55,785 bases of DNA from Deltaproteobacteria bacterium HGW-Deltaproteobacteria-18 (GCA_002841885.1 PHBE01000022.1:1-55785), one strand, 5' to 3'; counted from the stretch's first letter, positions 43,110-52,290 are shown. The notes: generated from the sequence alone by a model not told the origin. Translations and numbers: made by a program.

Positions 43110-44585
43110 CTACAGCGCCATCTCCCCCTCGCGCCCATCATACGCACCAACCAGCTCCCACAACGTCCGCACGCCGAACCCGGTCCCGCCGGGCCTGAAG
43201 ATGGACGCGTTCTCGTCGGTCCAGGCCGGTCCCGCAATGTCCAGATGGGCCCAGTCGACGCCTTCGGGCACGAAGTTCTTCAGGAACATGGCCGCGTAGA
43301 TCGCCCCCCCTTCCCGTGTGGCGATATTCTTCAGATCCGCCACATCGCCCTTCAGAGGCTCTCCGTACTCCTTCCAAAGCGGCATGGGCCAGAATCTCTC
43401 GCCCACACGGCTGCCGCCCTCGCGAATGCGCTGGTCGAGCTCCGCGGTCGTGGCGAAGACTGCCGCAACCTTGGTGCCCAGCGCCACGAGGCAGGCTCCG
43501 GTCAAGGTCGCCAGATCGACCAGGATCTCGGGCTTGAAGCGTGCGCTGTAGGCCAGGGCATCGGCCAGGATGAGGCGGCCCTCGGCATCGGTGTTCAGGA
43601 TTTCGATGGTCTTGCCGTTCATGGCCGTGACCACGTCGCCGGGCTTGGTGGCCTTGCTGCCGGGCACGTTTTCCGTGCAGGGCAAAAGCCCCACCACTCG
43701 CCGCACGCTGCCTCCCGCCTGTCCCAGGGCCCTGAACAATCCCAGAATGGCTGCGGCTCCGGCCATATCCCCTTTCATCTCATGCATCTTCGCGGACGGT
43801 TTGAGCGAGATGCCGCCGGTGTCGAAGGTCACGCCCTTGCCCACGAAGACTAGGGGGTGCGCGTCGCTGCCCGGCGCCGAATCGAGCACTATGAACCTGG
43901 CCGGAGTGTCGCTGCCGCGAAAAACCGAGGCAAAGGAGCCCATGCCCATCCCCACTATTTCCTCAGGGCCAAAAACCTGCACGCCAAACCCGAACCGGGC
44001 GCCCAGATCGCGGGCAACCCCGGCCAGATGTTCGGGCGTGGCCACGTTGGCCGGTGTATTGACCAGATCGCGGGCCAGAATCACGCCCTCCGCCACGGCC
44101 AGCGCCCGGGCCACTTTTTCCTGCATATCCGTGTCCTGACTCAAGACGGCAAGGGAAGCGGGGCAATCCTCGTCGCCGGGGTCGGACTTGAAGGCGACAA
44201 AGCGATACCCGGCCAGGCGCGTAGCCACGACGCACTCAAGGGTCAGGTCGTCGATCAGTTCCAACCGGTCCAGATGCTCGGAAGCCACGGCCAGGGAGGA
44301 AAGCTCCTGGCTGGCGGCGACGCGCACAGCCGTGCCCACTGCAGCGCGAAATCCGTCCAGATCTAGATCGCTGGCCTTGCCGAGGCCCACCAGCAGACAG
44401 GATCCGCCAGGCGTGGAGCAAAGGCGGGTCCGCCCGGCCTTGCCTGAAAAAGATATGGACGGGTCAAGGCCGAAAGGCCGTGCAAGCTCCAGGTCCGCCT
44501 CGCTCCAATCCGCTCCTTCGGATCGAAACATAAGCAGCACGGCATCTTTCAACTCGCCACCATCCAGAAATACATCTATATTCAT
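43110..44585 (-). CDS. pepA: Leucyl aminopeptidase (M17 family)
   Basis: The 491-residue protein is a cytoplasmic M17 aminopeptidase with two metal ions. It shows VGKGVTFDTGGISLKPS (Lys and Asp ligands), MKGDMAGAAA, and the family signature NTDAEGRLILADAL; the C-terminal catalytic domain is complete and the N-terminal domain is typical. PepA hexamers trim peptides and in some bacteria also bind DNA; that second role is not visible here. GAGGTTACC precedes the ATG at 44585. It is divergent from the NAD(P)-binding protein gene, with a 131-base gap that should hold both promoters. Confidence 0.96.
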   Translation of the reverse strand: MNIDVFLDGGELKDAVLLMFRSEGADWSEADLELARPFGLDPSISFSGKAGRTRLCSTPGGSCLLVGLGKASDLDLDGFRAAVGTAVRVAASQELSSLAVASEHLDRLELIDDLTLECVVATRLAGYRFVAFKSDPGDEDCPASLAVLSQDTDMQEKVARALAVAEGVILARDLVNTPANVATPEHLAGVARDLGARFGFGVQVFGPEEIVGMGMGSFASVFRGSDTPARFIVLDSAPGSDAHPLVFVGKGVTFDTGGISLKPSAKMHEMKGDMAGAAAILGLFRALGQAGGSVRRVVGLLPCTENVPGSKATKPGDVVTAMNGKTIEILNTDAEGRLILADALAYSARFKPEILVDLATLTGACLVALGTKVAAVFATTAELDQRIREGGSRVGERFWPMPLWKEYGEPLKGDVADLKNIATREGGAIYAAMFLKNFVPEGVDWAHLDIAGPAWTDENASIFRPGGTGFGVRTLWELVGAYDGREGEMAL

Positions 44586-44716
44586 GGTAACCTCGTCAGT
44601 GGTAAATATTCAAGGACATTCAAAAACAATAGATTGCTTGAGAACGAGAGTAAAGACGGTTGCCAGATGCCGCGCAGGAACTATCTGTAACCTCAAACAT
44701 TATCAGGAGTTGAGGA

Positions 44717-46237
44717 ATGGAAAACAACCGGACCGTCGCCGTGCTTGGCGCCACGGGCTACATCGGAGGCCGCCTGGTCGCTGCCCTGCTCGAACGAGGC
44801 TGGAAAGTGCGCGCAGTGGGGCGCAATCCGGAGAAGCTGCGATGCAGGCCCTTCGCCACCCACGAGAACGTGGAACTGGCCCAGGCCGACGCCCTGGATC
44901 AATCTGCGCTGACCGAGGCACTGCGCGGATGTCACGCGGCCTACTACCTGGTCCATTCCATGTATCCGGGAGTGAAGAATTTCGAGGACCGCGACAAGCG
45001 CGCTGCCATCATCATGCGCGACGCGGCCAAAGAGGCCGGTCTTGAAAGGATCATTTATCTGGGGGGCCTCGGCGACATGGACAAGGATTTGAGCGAGCAT
45101 CTCAAATCGCGTATGGAGGTAGGTGAGATTCTGGGCAGCGGGCCGGTCCCCCTGACCTGGCTGCGGGCGGCCATGATCATTGGTTCGGGCAGCGCATCCT
45201 TCGAGATTCTGCGCTATCTGGTGGACCGCCTGCCGGTCATGATCACTCCGGCCTGGGTCAAGTCCCTGTGCCAGCCCATCGCCGTGAGCAACGTGCTCGA
45301 ATATCTGGCAGGCTGTCTCGAACATCCCGAGACGGCCGGGCGCACCATGGACATCGGCGGGCCTGACATCCTGAGCTACCGCGACCTTTTCGACATTTAC
45401 GCACGCGTGGCCGGGCTGCGGCCGCGCCTCATCATACCGATCCCCGTCCTGACCCCGAAACTCTCCTCCTACTGGATTCAGATGGTGACGCCGGTCCCGT
45501 CCAGCCTTTCGCGCCCCCTGGCCGAAGGACTGCGCAACAAGGTCGTGTGCCGGGAAAACAGCATCAGGGAGCTTGTTCCGGCCCGCCTGCTCACATGCGA
45601 AGAGGCCATCAGACGAGCCCTCGACCGCACGGTCCGGCACGAGGTGGAAACCTGCTGGTCCGACGCGGGCATGCAGCGCGTGCCGGAATGGATTGACTGC
45701 GGCGATGCGCCCTACGCCGGGGGGACGGTACTGGAGTCGGCGCATACCCTGACCCTGGCCGCCACCCCGTCCCAGGTCTGGAAGGCCATCGTCCGCCTCG
45801 GCGGGAACGAGGGCTGGCTGTATGGGGACTGGATGTGGAAACTCCGGGGCATCAGCGACAAACTTATCGGCGGTCCGGGCCTGCGTCGCGGACGGCGTGA
45901 CCCGGATACGCTGCGCGTCGGTGACGCCCTGGACTTCTGGCGGGTGCTGGTGGTCGACGAAAATCGGCGCCTGCGCCTGCTGGCCGAAATGAAACTGCCG
46001 GGCGAAGCCCTGCTCCAGTTCGATATCGATGAAGAAGGTTCAGGCCGCACCAGAGTAACCCTGCGCGCCCGCTTCCTGCCCAGAGGCTTGATGGGCATCC
46101 TCTACTGGTACCTGCTCATGCCCGTACATGGACCGCTCTTTCGGGGCATGCTCACGGCGCTGGCCCGCAAGACCGGAGGAAAAATTCTTTTCGGCCCCAT
46201 CACCCCACCCAAGGAGGGCTCGCAATGCCGACTCTGA
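44717..46237 (+). CDS. NAD(P)-binding epimerase-like protein fused to a DUF2867 domain
   Basis: The 506-residue protein has an N-terminal atypical short-chain dehydrogenase domain (GATGYIGGRLVAALL at residues 10-24, nucleotide-binding) of about 300 residues and a C-terminal DUF2867 domain (about 335-500) with WLYGDWMWKLRG and a final hydrophobic segment that could touch the membrane. The catalytic YxxxK of classical SDRs is not obvious, as is usual for NmrA-like members. Such fusions are widespread but uncharacterised. A GAGG lies close to the ATG. The next gene overlaps its end by 13 bases. Confidence 0.88.
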   Translation: MENNRTVAVLGATGYIGGRLVAALLERGWKVRAVGRNPEKLRCRPFATHENVELAQADALDQSALTEALRGCHAAYYLVHSMYPGVKNFEDRDKRAAIIMRDAAKEAGLERIIYLGGLGDMDKDLSEHLKSRMEVGEILGSGPVPLTWLRAAMIIGSGSASFEILRYLVDRLPVMITPAWVKSLCQPIAVSNVLEYLAGCLEHPETAGRTMDIGGPDILSYRDLFDIYARVAGLRPRLIIPIPVLTPKLSSYWIQMVTPVPSSLSRPLAEGLRNKVVCRENSIRELVPARLLTCEEAIRRALDRTVRHEVETCWSDAGMQRVPEWIDCGDAPYAGGTVLESAHTLTLAATPSQVWKAIVRLGGNEGWLYGDWMWKLRGISDKLIGGPGLRRGRRDPDTLRVGDALDFWRVLVVDENRRLRLLAEMKLPGEALLQFDIDEEGSGRTRVTLRARFLPRGLMGILYWYLLMPVHGPLFRGMLTALARKTGGKILFGPITPPKEGSQCRL

Positions 46238-46713
46238 TGACACAACCGAACTTTGTGGAGACCACCATCGCCGAACCGGGGATCCGCGAAACCCTGGAGA
46301 GCATCCTTGGCCAACAACGCTCCGGAGTTCTGGCGACCTCCTTCATGGACATACCGCTGTGCAGCCAGATGGCCTTCGTGGCGGCACATGACCTGCGGAC
46401 CCTGATCCTCGTCACGCCGCGGCAAACCGCAAAATACGACAACATGAGCGCAAATCCCAACGTCTCTTTCCTGATCAGCACGGCCCGCAACGATCCGTCC
46501 GATCCCGCCAGCGCCCAGGCCGTGACGGTGACGGCCTTTGCCACCGAACTCGACGGAGAACGCAGGCACAGGGCGGTGACACTCTTTTCAAAAAGGCATC
46601 CGGAACTGAGTGCCTTCGCGGCCGCGTCCGACAGCGCGGTCATGGAACTCAAGGTGGACAGCTACTCCCTGGTCAACAACTTTCAAAAGCAGACTCGCAT
46701 CGGTCTTGGATGA
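46225..46713 (+). CDS. Pyridoxamine 5'-phosphate oxidase-like (split-barrel flavin) protein
   Basis: The 162-residue protein has the layout of the split-barrel FMN-binding fold of PNPOx-like proteins: GVLATSFMDIPLCSQMAFVAAHDLRTLILVTPRQTAKYDNMSANPNVSFLIS is the usual strand order with the T-x-K-x-x-N segment. Members bind FMN, F420 or heme; the real substrate is unknown. AAGGAGG precedes the ATG at 46225, which lies inside the end of the upstream gene, so the two are co-translated. Confidence 0.85.
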   Translation: MPTLMTQPNFVETTIAEPGIRETLESILGQQRSGVLATSFMDIPLCSQMAFVAAHDLRTLILVTPRQTAKYDNMSANPNVSFLISTARNDPSDPASAQAVTVTAFATELDGERRHRAVTLFSKRHPELSAFAAASDSAVMELKVDSYSLVNNFQKQTRIGLG

Positions 46714-46833
46714 CGATTATGAAAACCACTCCGTGATCCTGGACAGCAAGGTGACAATTGGGGAATATTTCAAAAAAACAAACCGGAGCCGAGGCATGCC
46801 GATGCGGATTTGCCGGCCGGCAAGGAGAATATC

Positions 46834-47784
46834 ATGAACCGACCCATCCGGCTGGGTGTCAGCCGATGCCTGCTCGGGGAGAAGGTCCGCTACGACGGGG
46901 GGCACAAGCTTGACCCTTTTTTGACCAAGACCCTGGGTGAATATGTGGAATACGTTCCGGTCTGCCCGGAGGTGGAATGCGGCCTGCCCATTCCGCGTGA
47001 GGCCATGCGCCTGGTGGGCGACCCGGAATCCCCGCGCCTTCTGACCCAGAAGACCCGCATCGACCACACCGGGCGCATGCAGGAATGGGCCACCGGCCGT
47101 CTGGCCGAACTGGAATCCGAAAACCTGTGCGGCTTCATCTTCAAGAGCAAATCCCCGTCCAGCGGCATGGAGCGGGTCAAGGTCTATTCGGAATCGGGCA
47201 ATCTCGCCGGGCAGTCCGTAGGCATCTTCGCGCGCATGTTAATGCAGCATTTTCCGCTGCTCCCGGTCGAAGAGGAGGGACGCCTGCACGACGTGCACCT
47301 GCGCGAAAACTTCATCGACCGCATCTTCGTTCTGCGCCGCTACCGCGACATGATCAAATCCGGCCAGACCTTGAACAATCTGATCACCTTTCACACGCGA
47401 CACAAGCTCCAGCTTCTGGCACACAGCCCTGAAATCTACCGGGCCATGGGCAGACTCGTGGCAGGGGGCAAATCCATGCCCAAGGAGCAACTCTTCAAGA
47501 GCTATCACGAGCACCTCATGACCGCCATGCGCATGAAGGCCACGCCGCCCAAGCACAGAAACGTGCTGCAGCACATCATGGGCTACTTCAAGAACGAGCT
47601 GCTGCCGGATGAAAAGCAGGAACTGCTCGAACTGATCAACCAGTACGCCCGCGGCTTCCTGCCTCTCATCGTGCCCGTGACCCTGCTCAATCACTATGTG
47701 CTCAAATACGAGGAGTTCTATCTTCAGGACCAGACATATCTGCGACCCCACCCCCTCGAACTCAAGTTGCGCAACCACGCCTAG
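46834..47784 (+). CDS. DUF523-DUF1722 fusion protein (YbbK/YbgA)
   Basis: The 316-residue protein joins DUF523 (about 1-150, LGVSRCLLGEKVRYDGGHK, VCPEVECGLPIPRE, with Cys residues that may bind a metal) to DUF1722/YbgA (about 190-310, FHTRHKLQLLAHSPEIYRAMG, YFKNELLPDEKQEL). The fusion is common in bacteria; its biochemical role is unsettled, with links to photolyase-like neighbours in some genomes. AAGGAG lies seven bases before the ATG at 46834; an earlier in-frame start at 46810 is unlikely. It is followed by the kinase-like gene after 21 bases. Confidence 0.93.
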   Translation: MNRPIRLGVSRCLLGEKVRYDGGHKLDPFLTKTLGEYVEYVPVCPEVECGLPIPREAMRLVGDPESPRLLTQKTRIDHTGRMQEWATGRLAELESENLCGFIFKSKSPSSGMERVKVYSESGNLAGQSVGIFARMLMQHFPLLPVEEEGRLHDVHLRENFIDRIFVLRRYRDMIKSGQTLNNLITFHTRHKLQLLAHSPEIYRAMGRLVAGGKSMPKEQLFKSYHEHLMTAMRMKATPPKHRNVLQHIMGYFKNELLPDEKQELLELINQYARGFLPLIVPVTLLNHYVLKYEEFYLQDQTYLRPHPLELKLRNHA

Positions 47785-47805
47785 AGCGAGACGCAGGAGA
47801 CGCGC

Positions 47806-48780
47806 ATGACCAATGCCTACGAGATTATCAGCCGTTTCGACCCGGAATTCCCACGCAAGCGGGCCGGGCAACTGCTCACCGACACCTCGGAATTCATGAA
47901 CATCGGCTACGGTGACGTGATCGATCTTAATGGAAAATATTTTCTGGTGCTACGAGACGAAAAGGAACGCAGTTTCGGCGTGGAAGACCCCAAATACTGG
48001 GTCAAGCGTTGCCGGGAGTTATCCACGGGAGAACGAAAAATCCTGAAGCTGGTCTTTTACGAGCGCTTTCCCGTGTCCATGGGCAGCATGCAGATCGAAT
48101 GCTTTCGCAGCCCCCGCAAGGAAGCGCGCATCCTCGATCTGGTCAAGGGAGACATGCGCTTCATGCAGGGCTACTCCCACGACGACACGGCCGGAAACAA
48201 CGTGCGCGTCCTTGATGTGGTCAAGGGGGAGCTTCTTGCCCTGCACATCGACCGCCTGGAAGCTGATCACAAGACCTACTTCTTCGAGCTGCTGCCCGAC
48301 ATTCTTGCCAAGTTCGTCGAAGCCTGCCGGGCCATCGAATTCCTGCACAAGCACGGCGAGAACCATGGCGACATCCGCCGCGACCACCTGTGGCTGGAGT
48401 ACGGCACGGGCAACTATGTGTGGATTGATTTCGACTACACCTACGAATTCCAGGAAAACCCCTTCGGTCTGGACATCTTCGGCCTGGGCAATCTGCTCCT
48501 GTTTCTGGTCGGCAAGAAATTCTGCACCACCTTCAACATCCCTCGCCCGGATTTTGACGGCAAGACGGACATCTCGCTCGAAGCGGCGGACTTTTCCCTG
48601 CTTTTCAAGAACCGCCTGGCCAACCTGCGCAAGGTCTATCCCTACGTGCCCCATGCCCTGAACAACGTGCTCATGCACTTTTCCTCAGCCTCCGAAGTGT
48701 TCTATTTCAACATTGGCGAAATGCTTGAAGACCTTGAGCCCTGCATCGAAGAAATCCGCCGCGGGGGAATCAACCGTTAA
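47806..48780 (+). CDS. Protein-kinase-like protein
   Basis: The 324-residue protein has a C-lobe of the protein kinase fold: IEFLHKHGENHGDIRRDHLWLE (residues 177-198), where HGD stands for the HRD catalytic loop with Asp189, and WIDFDYTYEF, where DFD (208-210) stands for the metal-binding DFG. The N-lobe is present but diverged; a glycine loop is not evident and a possible beta-3 Lys lies near 78-81 (RKILKLVF). HGD loops are typical of bacterial small-molecule and atypical kinases. GGAG precedes the ATG at 47806. A universal stress gene follows after nine bases. The substrate is unknown. Confidence 0.8.
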   Translation: MTNAYEIISRFDPEFPRKRAGQLLTDTSEFMNIGYGDVIDLNGKYFLVLRDEKERSFGVEDPKYWVKRCRELSTGERKILKLVFYERFPVSMGSMQIECFRSPRKEARILDLVKGDMRFMQGYSHDDTAGNNVRVLDVVKGELLALHIDRLEADHKTYFFELLPDILAKFVEACRAIEFLHKHGENHGDIRRDHLWLEYGTGNYVWIDFDYTYEFQENPFGLDIFGLGNLLLFLVGKKFCTTFNIPRPDFDGKTDISLEAADFSLLFKNRLANLRKVYPYVPHALNNVLMHFSSASEVFYFNIGEMLEDLEPCIEEIRRGGINR

Positions 48781-48789
48781 GGAGGGAAC

Positions 48790-49281
48790 ATGGACCCCAA
48801 GAAAATTCTCATTGCCGTAGACACTTCGGACAACGCGGCCCGCGCCGTGACCTATGTTGCCGAACTGCTCGGAGGCAGCACGGGCTTTTTGATCACGGTC
48901 CTTTATATTGAACGACCGCCCAATCGCGACCTGTATGAGGACGATGCAACCTGGGTCGAAGCCAGCCAGGCCCAGGAGCTGCGCATCCGCACATTCCTGC
49001 AACAGGCCAAGTCCAACCTGACCGGCAGGGGCATATCGCCGGACGCGGTGACCATCTCCTATGTTCCGCATTGCCAGTCACCGGTGAACCCCACCGCACA
49101 GCAGTGCAGCATTGGAACGTCCATTGCCCGCGACATCCTGCAGGTCCAGCAACAAGGTGATTTCGGCACTCTGGTCATCGGCCGCCGGGGAGTGTCCCGC
49201 GCCGAGGAATTTCTGTTCGGCAGTGTGACCACAAAAGTCACGCATCTCGCCAAGGACTGCACCGTATGGGTGGTACAATAA
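48790..49281 (+). CDS. Universal stress protein (UspA family)
   Basis: The 163-residue protein is a single Usp domain, cytoplasmic, starting KKILIAVDTSDNAARAVTYVAELL and ending with the nucleotide loop VIGRRGVSRAEEFLFGSVTTKVTH, close to the G-2x-G-9x-G-S/T ATP-binding motif, so it may bind ATP. AAGGAGGG precedes the ATG. It follows the kinase-like gene by nine bases and may be its substrate or partner; Usp proteins in other bacteria are phosphorylated. That link is inference. Confidence 0.93.
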   Translation: MDPKKILIAVDTSDNAARAVTYVAELLGGSTGFLITVLYIERPPNRDLYEDDATWVEASQAQELRIRTFLQQAKSNLTGRGISPDAVTISYVPHCQSPVNPTAQQCSIGTSIARDILQVQQQGDFGTLVIGRRGVSRAEEFLFGSVTTKVTHLAKDCTVWVVQ

Positions 49282-49301
49282 TTTCTTAAGGAGAAGGAAA
49301 C

Positions 49302-49643
49302 ATGCCCTGCCTTGAACTCACCACAAATATCCGCGTTCAGGACAAGAGCTCGCTCATGCGCTCTCTTTCCGACTGTGTCTGCACTGGGCTCTGCAAGGCC
49401 GAAACCTACATGATGGTCATCATCAACGATGAAGTGCCCATGTTTTTCGGAGGCAACGAGGAACCCGTGGCGCATGTGTCCCTGAGCGCACTCGGGCTCA
49501 AAGACGACCTGATCCGCAAGCTGGCCGGGGAATTGACGGAGTTGATACAGACGCAGGCGGGCGTTGAAAGCCAGCGAATCTACATCGTCTTCAGAGATGC
49601 GGACCCCGGCAAATGGGCCTGGGACGGACGCACCTTCGCCTGA
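49302..49643 (+). CDS. MIF-like tautomerase
   Basis: The 113-residue protein resembles macrophage migration inhibitory factor: it starts MPCLELTTN, so after removal of Met it has the catalytic N-terminal Pro. It also shows YMMVIINDEVPMFFGGNEEPVAHVSLSALG, where MIF has an FGG-x-x-x-P-x-A pattern, and ends IYIVFRDADPGKWAWDGRTFA, matching the MIF C-terminus. The length equals that of animal MIF (114-115). Members form trimers and tautomerise phenylpyruvate-like compounds. AAGGAG precedes the ATG, 20 bases after the stress gene. Its role in a bacterium is unknown. Confidence 0.92.
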   Translation: MPCLELTTNIRVQDKSSLMRSLSDCVCTGLCKAETYMMVIINDEVPMFFGGNEEPVAHVSLSALGLKDDLIRKLAGELTELIQTQAGVESQRIYIVFRDADPGKWAWDGRTFA

Positions 49644-49688
49644 CCCGGCATCTTGCCTGACGCCGAAGCCTCGTGTAAAGGAGCCGGG

Positions 49689-49711
49689 GCCGGGACGGAT
49701 GAAGTCCCGGC
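49689..49711 (+). terminator. Hairpin after the tautomerase gene
   Basis: GCCGGGAC and GTCCCGGC form a perfect eight-base-pair stem with a seven-base loop. It is not followed by T, so termination would be partial. Confidence 0.4.
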
Positions 49712-49731
49712 ACCATCAACACGAGGTTACC

Positions 49732-50175
49732 ATGACAGAAAAAAACTATGCCCAGAGCATCGCAGGCGACCTGTTCCACATGATCAAATCAGCCCAGGAA
49801 CAGGGCGTGGGAGTGGACGCGGGCTTTCGCAACCAGGCCATGTCCAGCCCAAGCATGAGCCTGACCTACATGTTCCTGACCAAGAACGATCTGCTCAAGG
49901 TCCCGGCCCTGCCCGCCCAGGTCAAGAAGCAGGTTCGCCGCTCCAACGCCATGGCAGTCATCGAACTGGCCAACGCCAAAGGCGTGAAACAGACTGCGGG
50001 CATCCACCTGATCTGGTCCAGCGCCAAGGCCTGCTCCGAAATCGAATCCGAGGAGCAGATGCTCGATGGCATCCAGATCCAGGGCCTTGCGGCCTTCACC
50101 GCCCAGATCAAGAGTACGCTGAGAAACGACATCCCCCGCACCATGGATCAGCAAGTCCCGCCCAGCGCCGAATAG
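49732..50175 (+). CDS. Unrecognised small soluble protein
   Basis: I do not recognise this 147-residue protein. It has no membrane segment or signal peptide, is mixed alpha/beta, and contains one Cys. Codon use agrees with neighbours and GAGGTTACC lies just before the ATG at 49732, the same ribosome context as pepA. It follows the tautomerase gene by 88 bases and precedes DUF445 by 49, so it may share their transcript. Confidence 0.7.
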   Translation: MTEKNYAQSIAGDLFHMIKSAQEQGVGVDAGFRNQAMSSPSMSLTYMFLTKNDLLKVPALPAQVKKQVRRSNAMAVIELANAKGVKQTAGIHLIWSSAKACSEIESEEQMLDGIQIQGLAAFTAQIKSTLRNDIPRTMDQQVPPSAE

Positions 50176-50224
50176 AAACATCACCCGTCCCGCCTGGGCC
50201 TGAATTCGCGATCCGGAGATTTCC

Positions 50225-50821
50225 ATGCTTTTGAAACTGTGCTTTTCGACCCTGATCTGCGCCTTTATCGGCTGGATCACCAACTTCATCGCCATCAAGA
50301 TGCTCTTCCACCCTCGCCGTCCGGTGCAGATCGGCAGTCTGACGGTGCAGGGCATCTTCCCCAAGAGACAAAAAGCGCTGGCCATGAACCTGGCCGCCGT
50401 CATCGAAGGCGAGCTCCTCTCCCACGACGACATCCAGAACGTCATGCGCCGCCCCGAATTCGCGGCCAAGCTCAAAGACAGGATCCAGGACGGATTCGCC
50501 GAGTTTCTGTCCAAGCGTCTGGGGACACTGAATCCCATGATCGCCATGTTTCTGGACGGCCCCATGATGGAAAAGATCAAGGAACTGTTGGACAAGGAAC
50601 TGGACCGCATCGTGCCGGGCCTGCTCGAGACCGCAACCAGCGAGCTGGAGACTTCCCTCGATGTCAGAAAACTCATCCAGGACAAGATCGAAAACCTCTC
50701 CATGGATCGGCTCGAAGCCCTGCTCATGTCCATCATGTCCAAGGAATTCAGGTTCATCGAAGTGGTGGGCGCAGTGCTGGGCGCCATGATCGGACTTATA
50801 CAGGGTCTGATTTTCTTCTAG
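50225..50821 (+). CDS. DUF445-family membrane protein
   Basis: The 198-residue protein has a hydrophobic start (CFSTLICAFIGWITNFIAIKMLFHPRRP), a long helical soluble part and a hydrophobic C-terminus (VVGAVLGAMIGLIQGLIFF), the typical plan of DUF445 proteins, sometimes annotated YheB-like. Both ends are probably in the inner membrane. The function of the family is unknown. CGGAGA precedes the ATG at 50225. Confidence 0.9.
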   Translation: MLLKLCFSTLICAFIGWITNFIAIKMLFHPRRPVQIGSLTVQGIFPKRQKALAMNLAAVIEGELLSHDDIQNVMRRPEFAAKLKDRIQDGFAEFLSKRLGTLNPMIAMFLDGPMMEKIKELLDKELDRIVPGLLETATSELETSLDVRKLIQDKIENLSMDRLEALLMSIMSKEFRFIEVVGAVLGAMIGLIQGLIFF

Positions 50822-50846
50822 CCTCCGCGCCCCTGTCATCCCTCCT

Positions 50847-50871
50847 CAATGGCCGCCTCACGCGGCCATTG
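50847..50871 (+). terminator. Hairpin after the DUF445 gene
   Basis: CAATGGCCGC and GCGGCCATTG form a perfect ten-base-pair stem with a five-base loop, about 25 bases past the stop codon. There is no long T run. It probably ends the unit that begins at 44717. Confidence 0.6.
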
Positions 50872-51079
50872 GCATTTCAAGACCCATCCCGCCGGTTTCT
50901 TGCGGACAAGAATTTCAATCACGCTTGCCTTGAGCCGACAAAACGCGATACGGACAATGACAGGTCTCCCGTAAATTCACACCCGGAAGAGACGCCGGCA
51001 GAGATGACGGCATTGCTTCCCGCGGCATCCGAGGTTCACGCAATTTGTCCGAAAACGTCACCACATCCGAGGTACAGCC

Positions 51080-51790
51080 ATGAACAAAAACCTTCCGACA
51101 CCATCGTGCGGTCTGAGCCGCCGAAAATTTCTGGCAGCCACTTCCAGCGCCGCACTCCTTTTCGCCCTTGGAGGCCTGCGCGGCCTCGCCTGGGCCGCCC
51201 CCCTCGAACTCCCGGCCCTGCCCTACGCGGACAATGCCCTGGAACCCGTCATTTCGGCCAAGACCATCGGCTTTCATTACGGCAAGCACCACCAGGGTTA
51301 CTTCAACAACCTGAACAAGCTCATTGCGGGCAGCGAATTTGCCGACATGCCCCTGGAGAAAATAGTTCTCGAAACCAGCGGCAAGGCGGACAAGACCGCC
51401 ATCTTCAACAATGCCGCCCAGACCTGGAACCACACCTTTTACTGGCAGAGCCTCACCCCCAAGGGCGGAGGGACCCCGCCCGCCGATCTGAAAAACAGGA
51501 TCAACGATTCCTTCGGAGATCTGGACACATGCATGAAGGAACTCAGCGCTGCGGCAGTCGGACGTTTCGCCAGCGGGTGGGCCTGGCTGGTGGCAGACGG
51601 CGACACGCTCAAGGTCATGAACACCATGAACGCGGACACGCCATTGACCAGCGGTTTCAAGCCCCTCCTGACCATCGACGTCTGGGAACACGCCTATTAC
51701 CTGGACTACCAGAACCGCCGTGCCGACTACGTCAAGGCTGTGCTTGAAAAACTGATCAACTGGGAGTTCGCGGCCAAAAACCTGGGTTGA
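51080..51790 (+). CDS. Tat-exported Fe/Mn superoxide dismutase
   Basis: The 236-residue protein has a Tat signal ([20 protein letters not shown], residues 13-32) followed by AWAAP, a likely cleavage site near residue 40, then a complete Fe/Mn superoxide dismutase. Metal ligands are in [17 protein letters not shown] and [21 protein letters not shown] and [11 protein letters not shown] are typical of the iron type. It should be periplasmic and protect the envelope from superoxide, which suits an anaerobe that meets oxygen. GAGG precedes the ATG at 51080 after a 258-base gap. A terminator follows. Confidence 0.95.
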   Translation: MNKNLPTPSCGLSRRKFLAATSSAALLFALGGLRGLAWAAPLELPALPYADNALEPVISAKTIGFHYGKHHQGYFNNLNKLIAGSEFADMPLEKIVLETSGKADKTAIFNNAAQTWNHTFYWQSLTPKGGGTPPADLKNRINDSFGDLDTCMKELSAAAVGRFASGWAWLVADGDTLKVMNTMNADTPLTSGFKPLLTIDVWEHAYYLDYQNRRADYVKAVLEKLINWEFAAKNLG

Positions 51791-51811
51791 TTTTCCCCTT
51801 TCGCAAACGGC

Positions 51812-51850
51812 AAAACGCCTTCCGCATCACGACTGCAGAGGGCGTTTTTT
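51812..51850 (+). terminator. Terminator between convergent genes
   Basis: AAAACGCC and GGCGTTTT form an eight-base-pair stem with a 21-base loop, followed by TT. On the minus strand T residues also follow the stem, so it may serve the YjbQ gene too. Confidence 0.7.
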
Positions 51851-51873
51851 GCTGTTCGTGCTCCATTTTAGCC

Positions 51874-52290
51874 TTATTCGCCGATAATCTTGACCAGCAC
51901 CCGCTTTTTCCTGCGTCCATCAAACTCCCCGTAGAATATCCGCTCCCAGGTCCCGAAATCGAGCCGCCCCCCGGTCACGGCCACGACCACCTCGCGGCCC
52001 ATGATCTGCCTTTTCATGTGCGCGTCGGCATTGTCCTCGCCCACGTTGTGACGGTACTGGGAAACGGGTTCGTGGGGAGCCAGCTTTTCCAGCCATTTTT
52101 CATAATCGTGATGCAGGCCGGACTCGTCATCGTTGATGAAGACCGAGGCGGTTATGTGCATGGCGTTGACAAGCACAAGCCCTTCCCTGATCCCGCTTTC
52201 AGCCAGGCATTGTTCGACATCACCCGTGATGTTGATAAAGGCCCGCCGGGTCGGCACCTGGAACCAGAGTTCCTTGCGAAAGCTTTTCAT
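51874..52290 (-). CDS. YjbQ-family (UPF0047) protein
   Basis: The 138-residue protein shows the YjbQ core: [23 protein letters not shown] and [14 protein letters not shown], with conserved His and Asp residues that could bind a metal or phosphate, and the end segment [12 protein letters not shown]. Some members have weak thiamine-phosphate synthase activity. GGAGGACTC lies directly before the ATG at 52290, so I chose it over an in-frame start at 52305. It is convergent with the superoxide dismutase gene. Confidence 0.94.
   Translation of the reverse strand: MKSFRKELWFQVPTRRAFINITGDVEQCLAESGIREGLVLVNAMHITASVFINDDESGLHHDYEKWLEKLAPHEPVSQYRHNVGEDNADAHMKRQIMGREVVVAVTGGRLDFGTWERIFYGEFDGRRKKRVLVKIIGE

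Noticed and set aside
42126-43853. 575-codon open frame across thpR, the repeats and pepA
   Set aside because: It runs antisense through two clear genes and through inverted repeats; the product has no domain structure.
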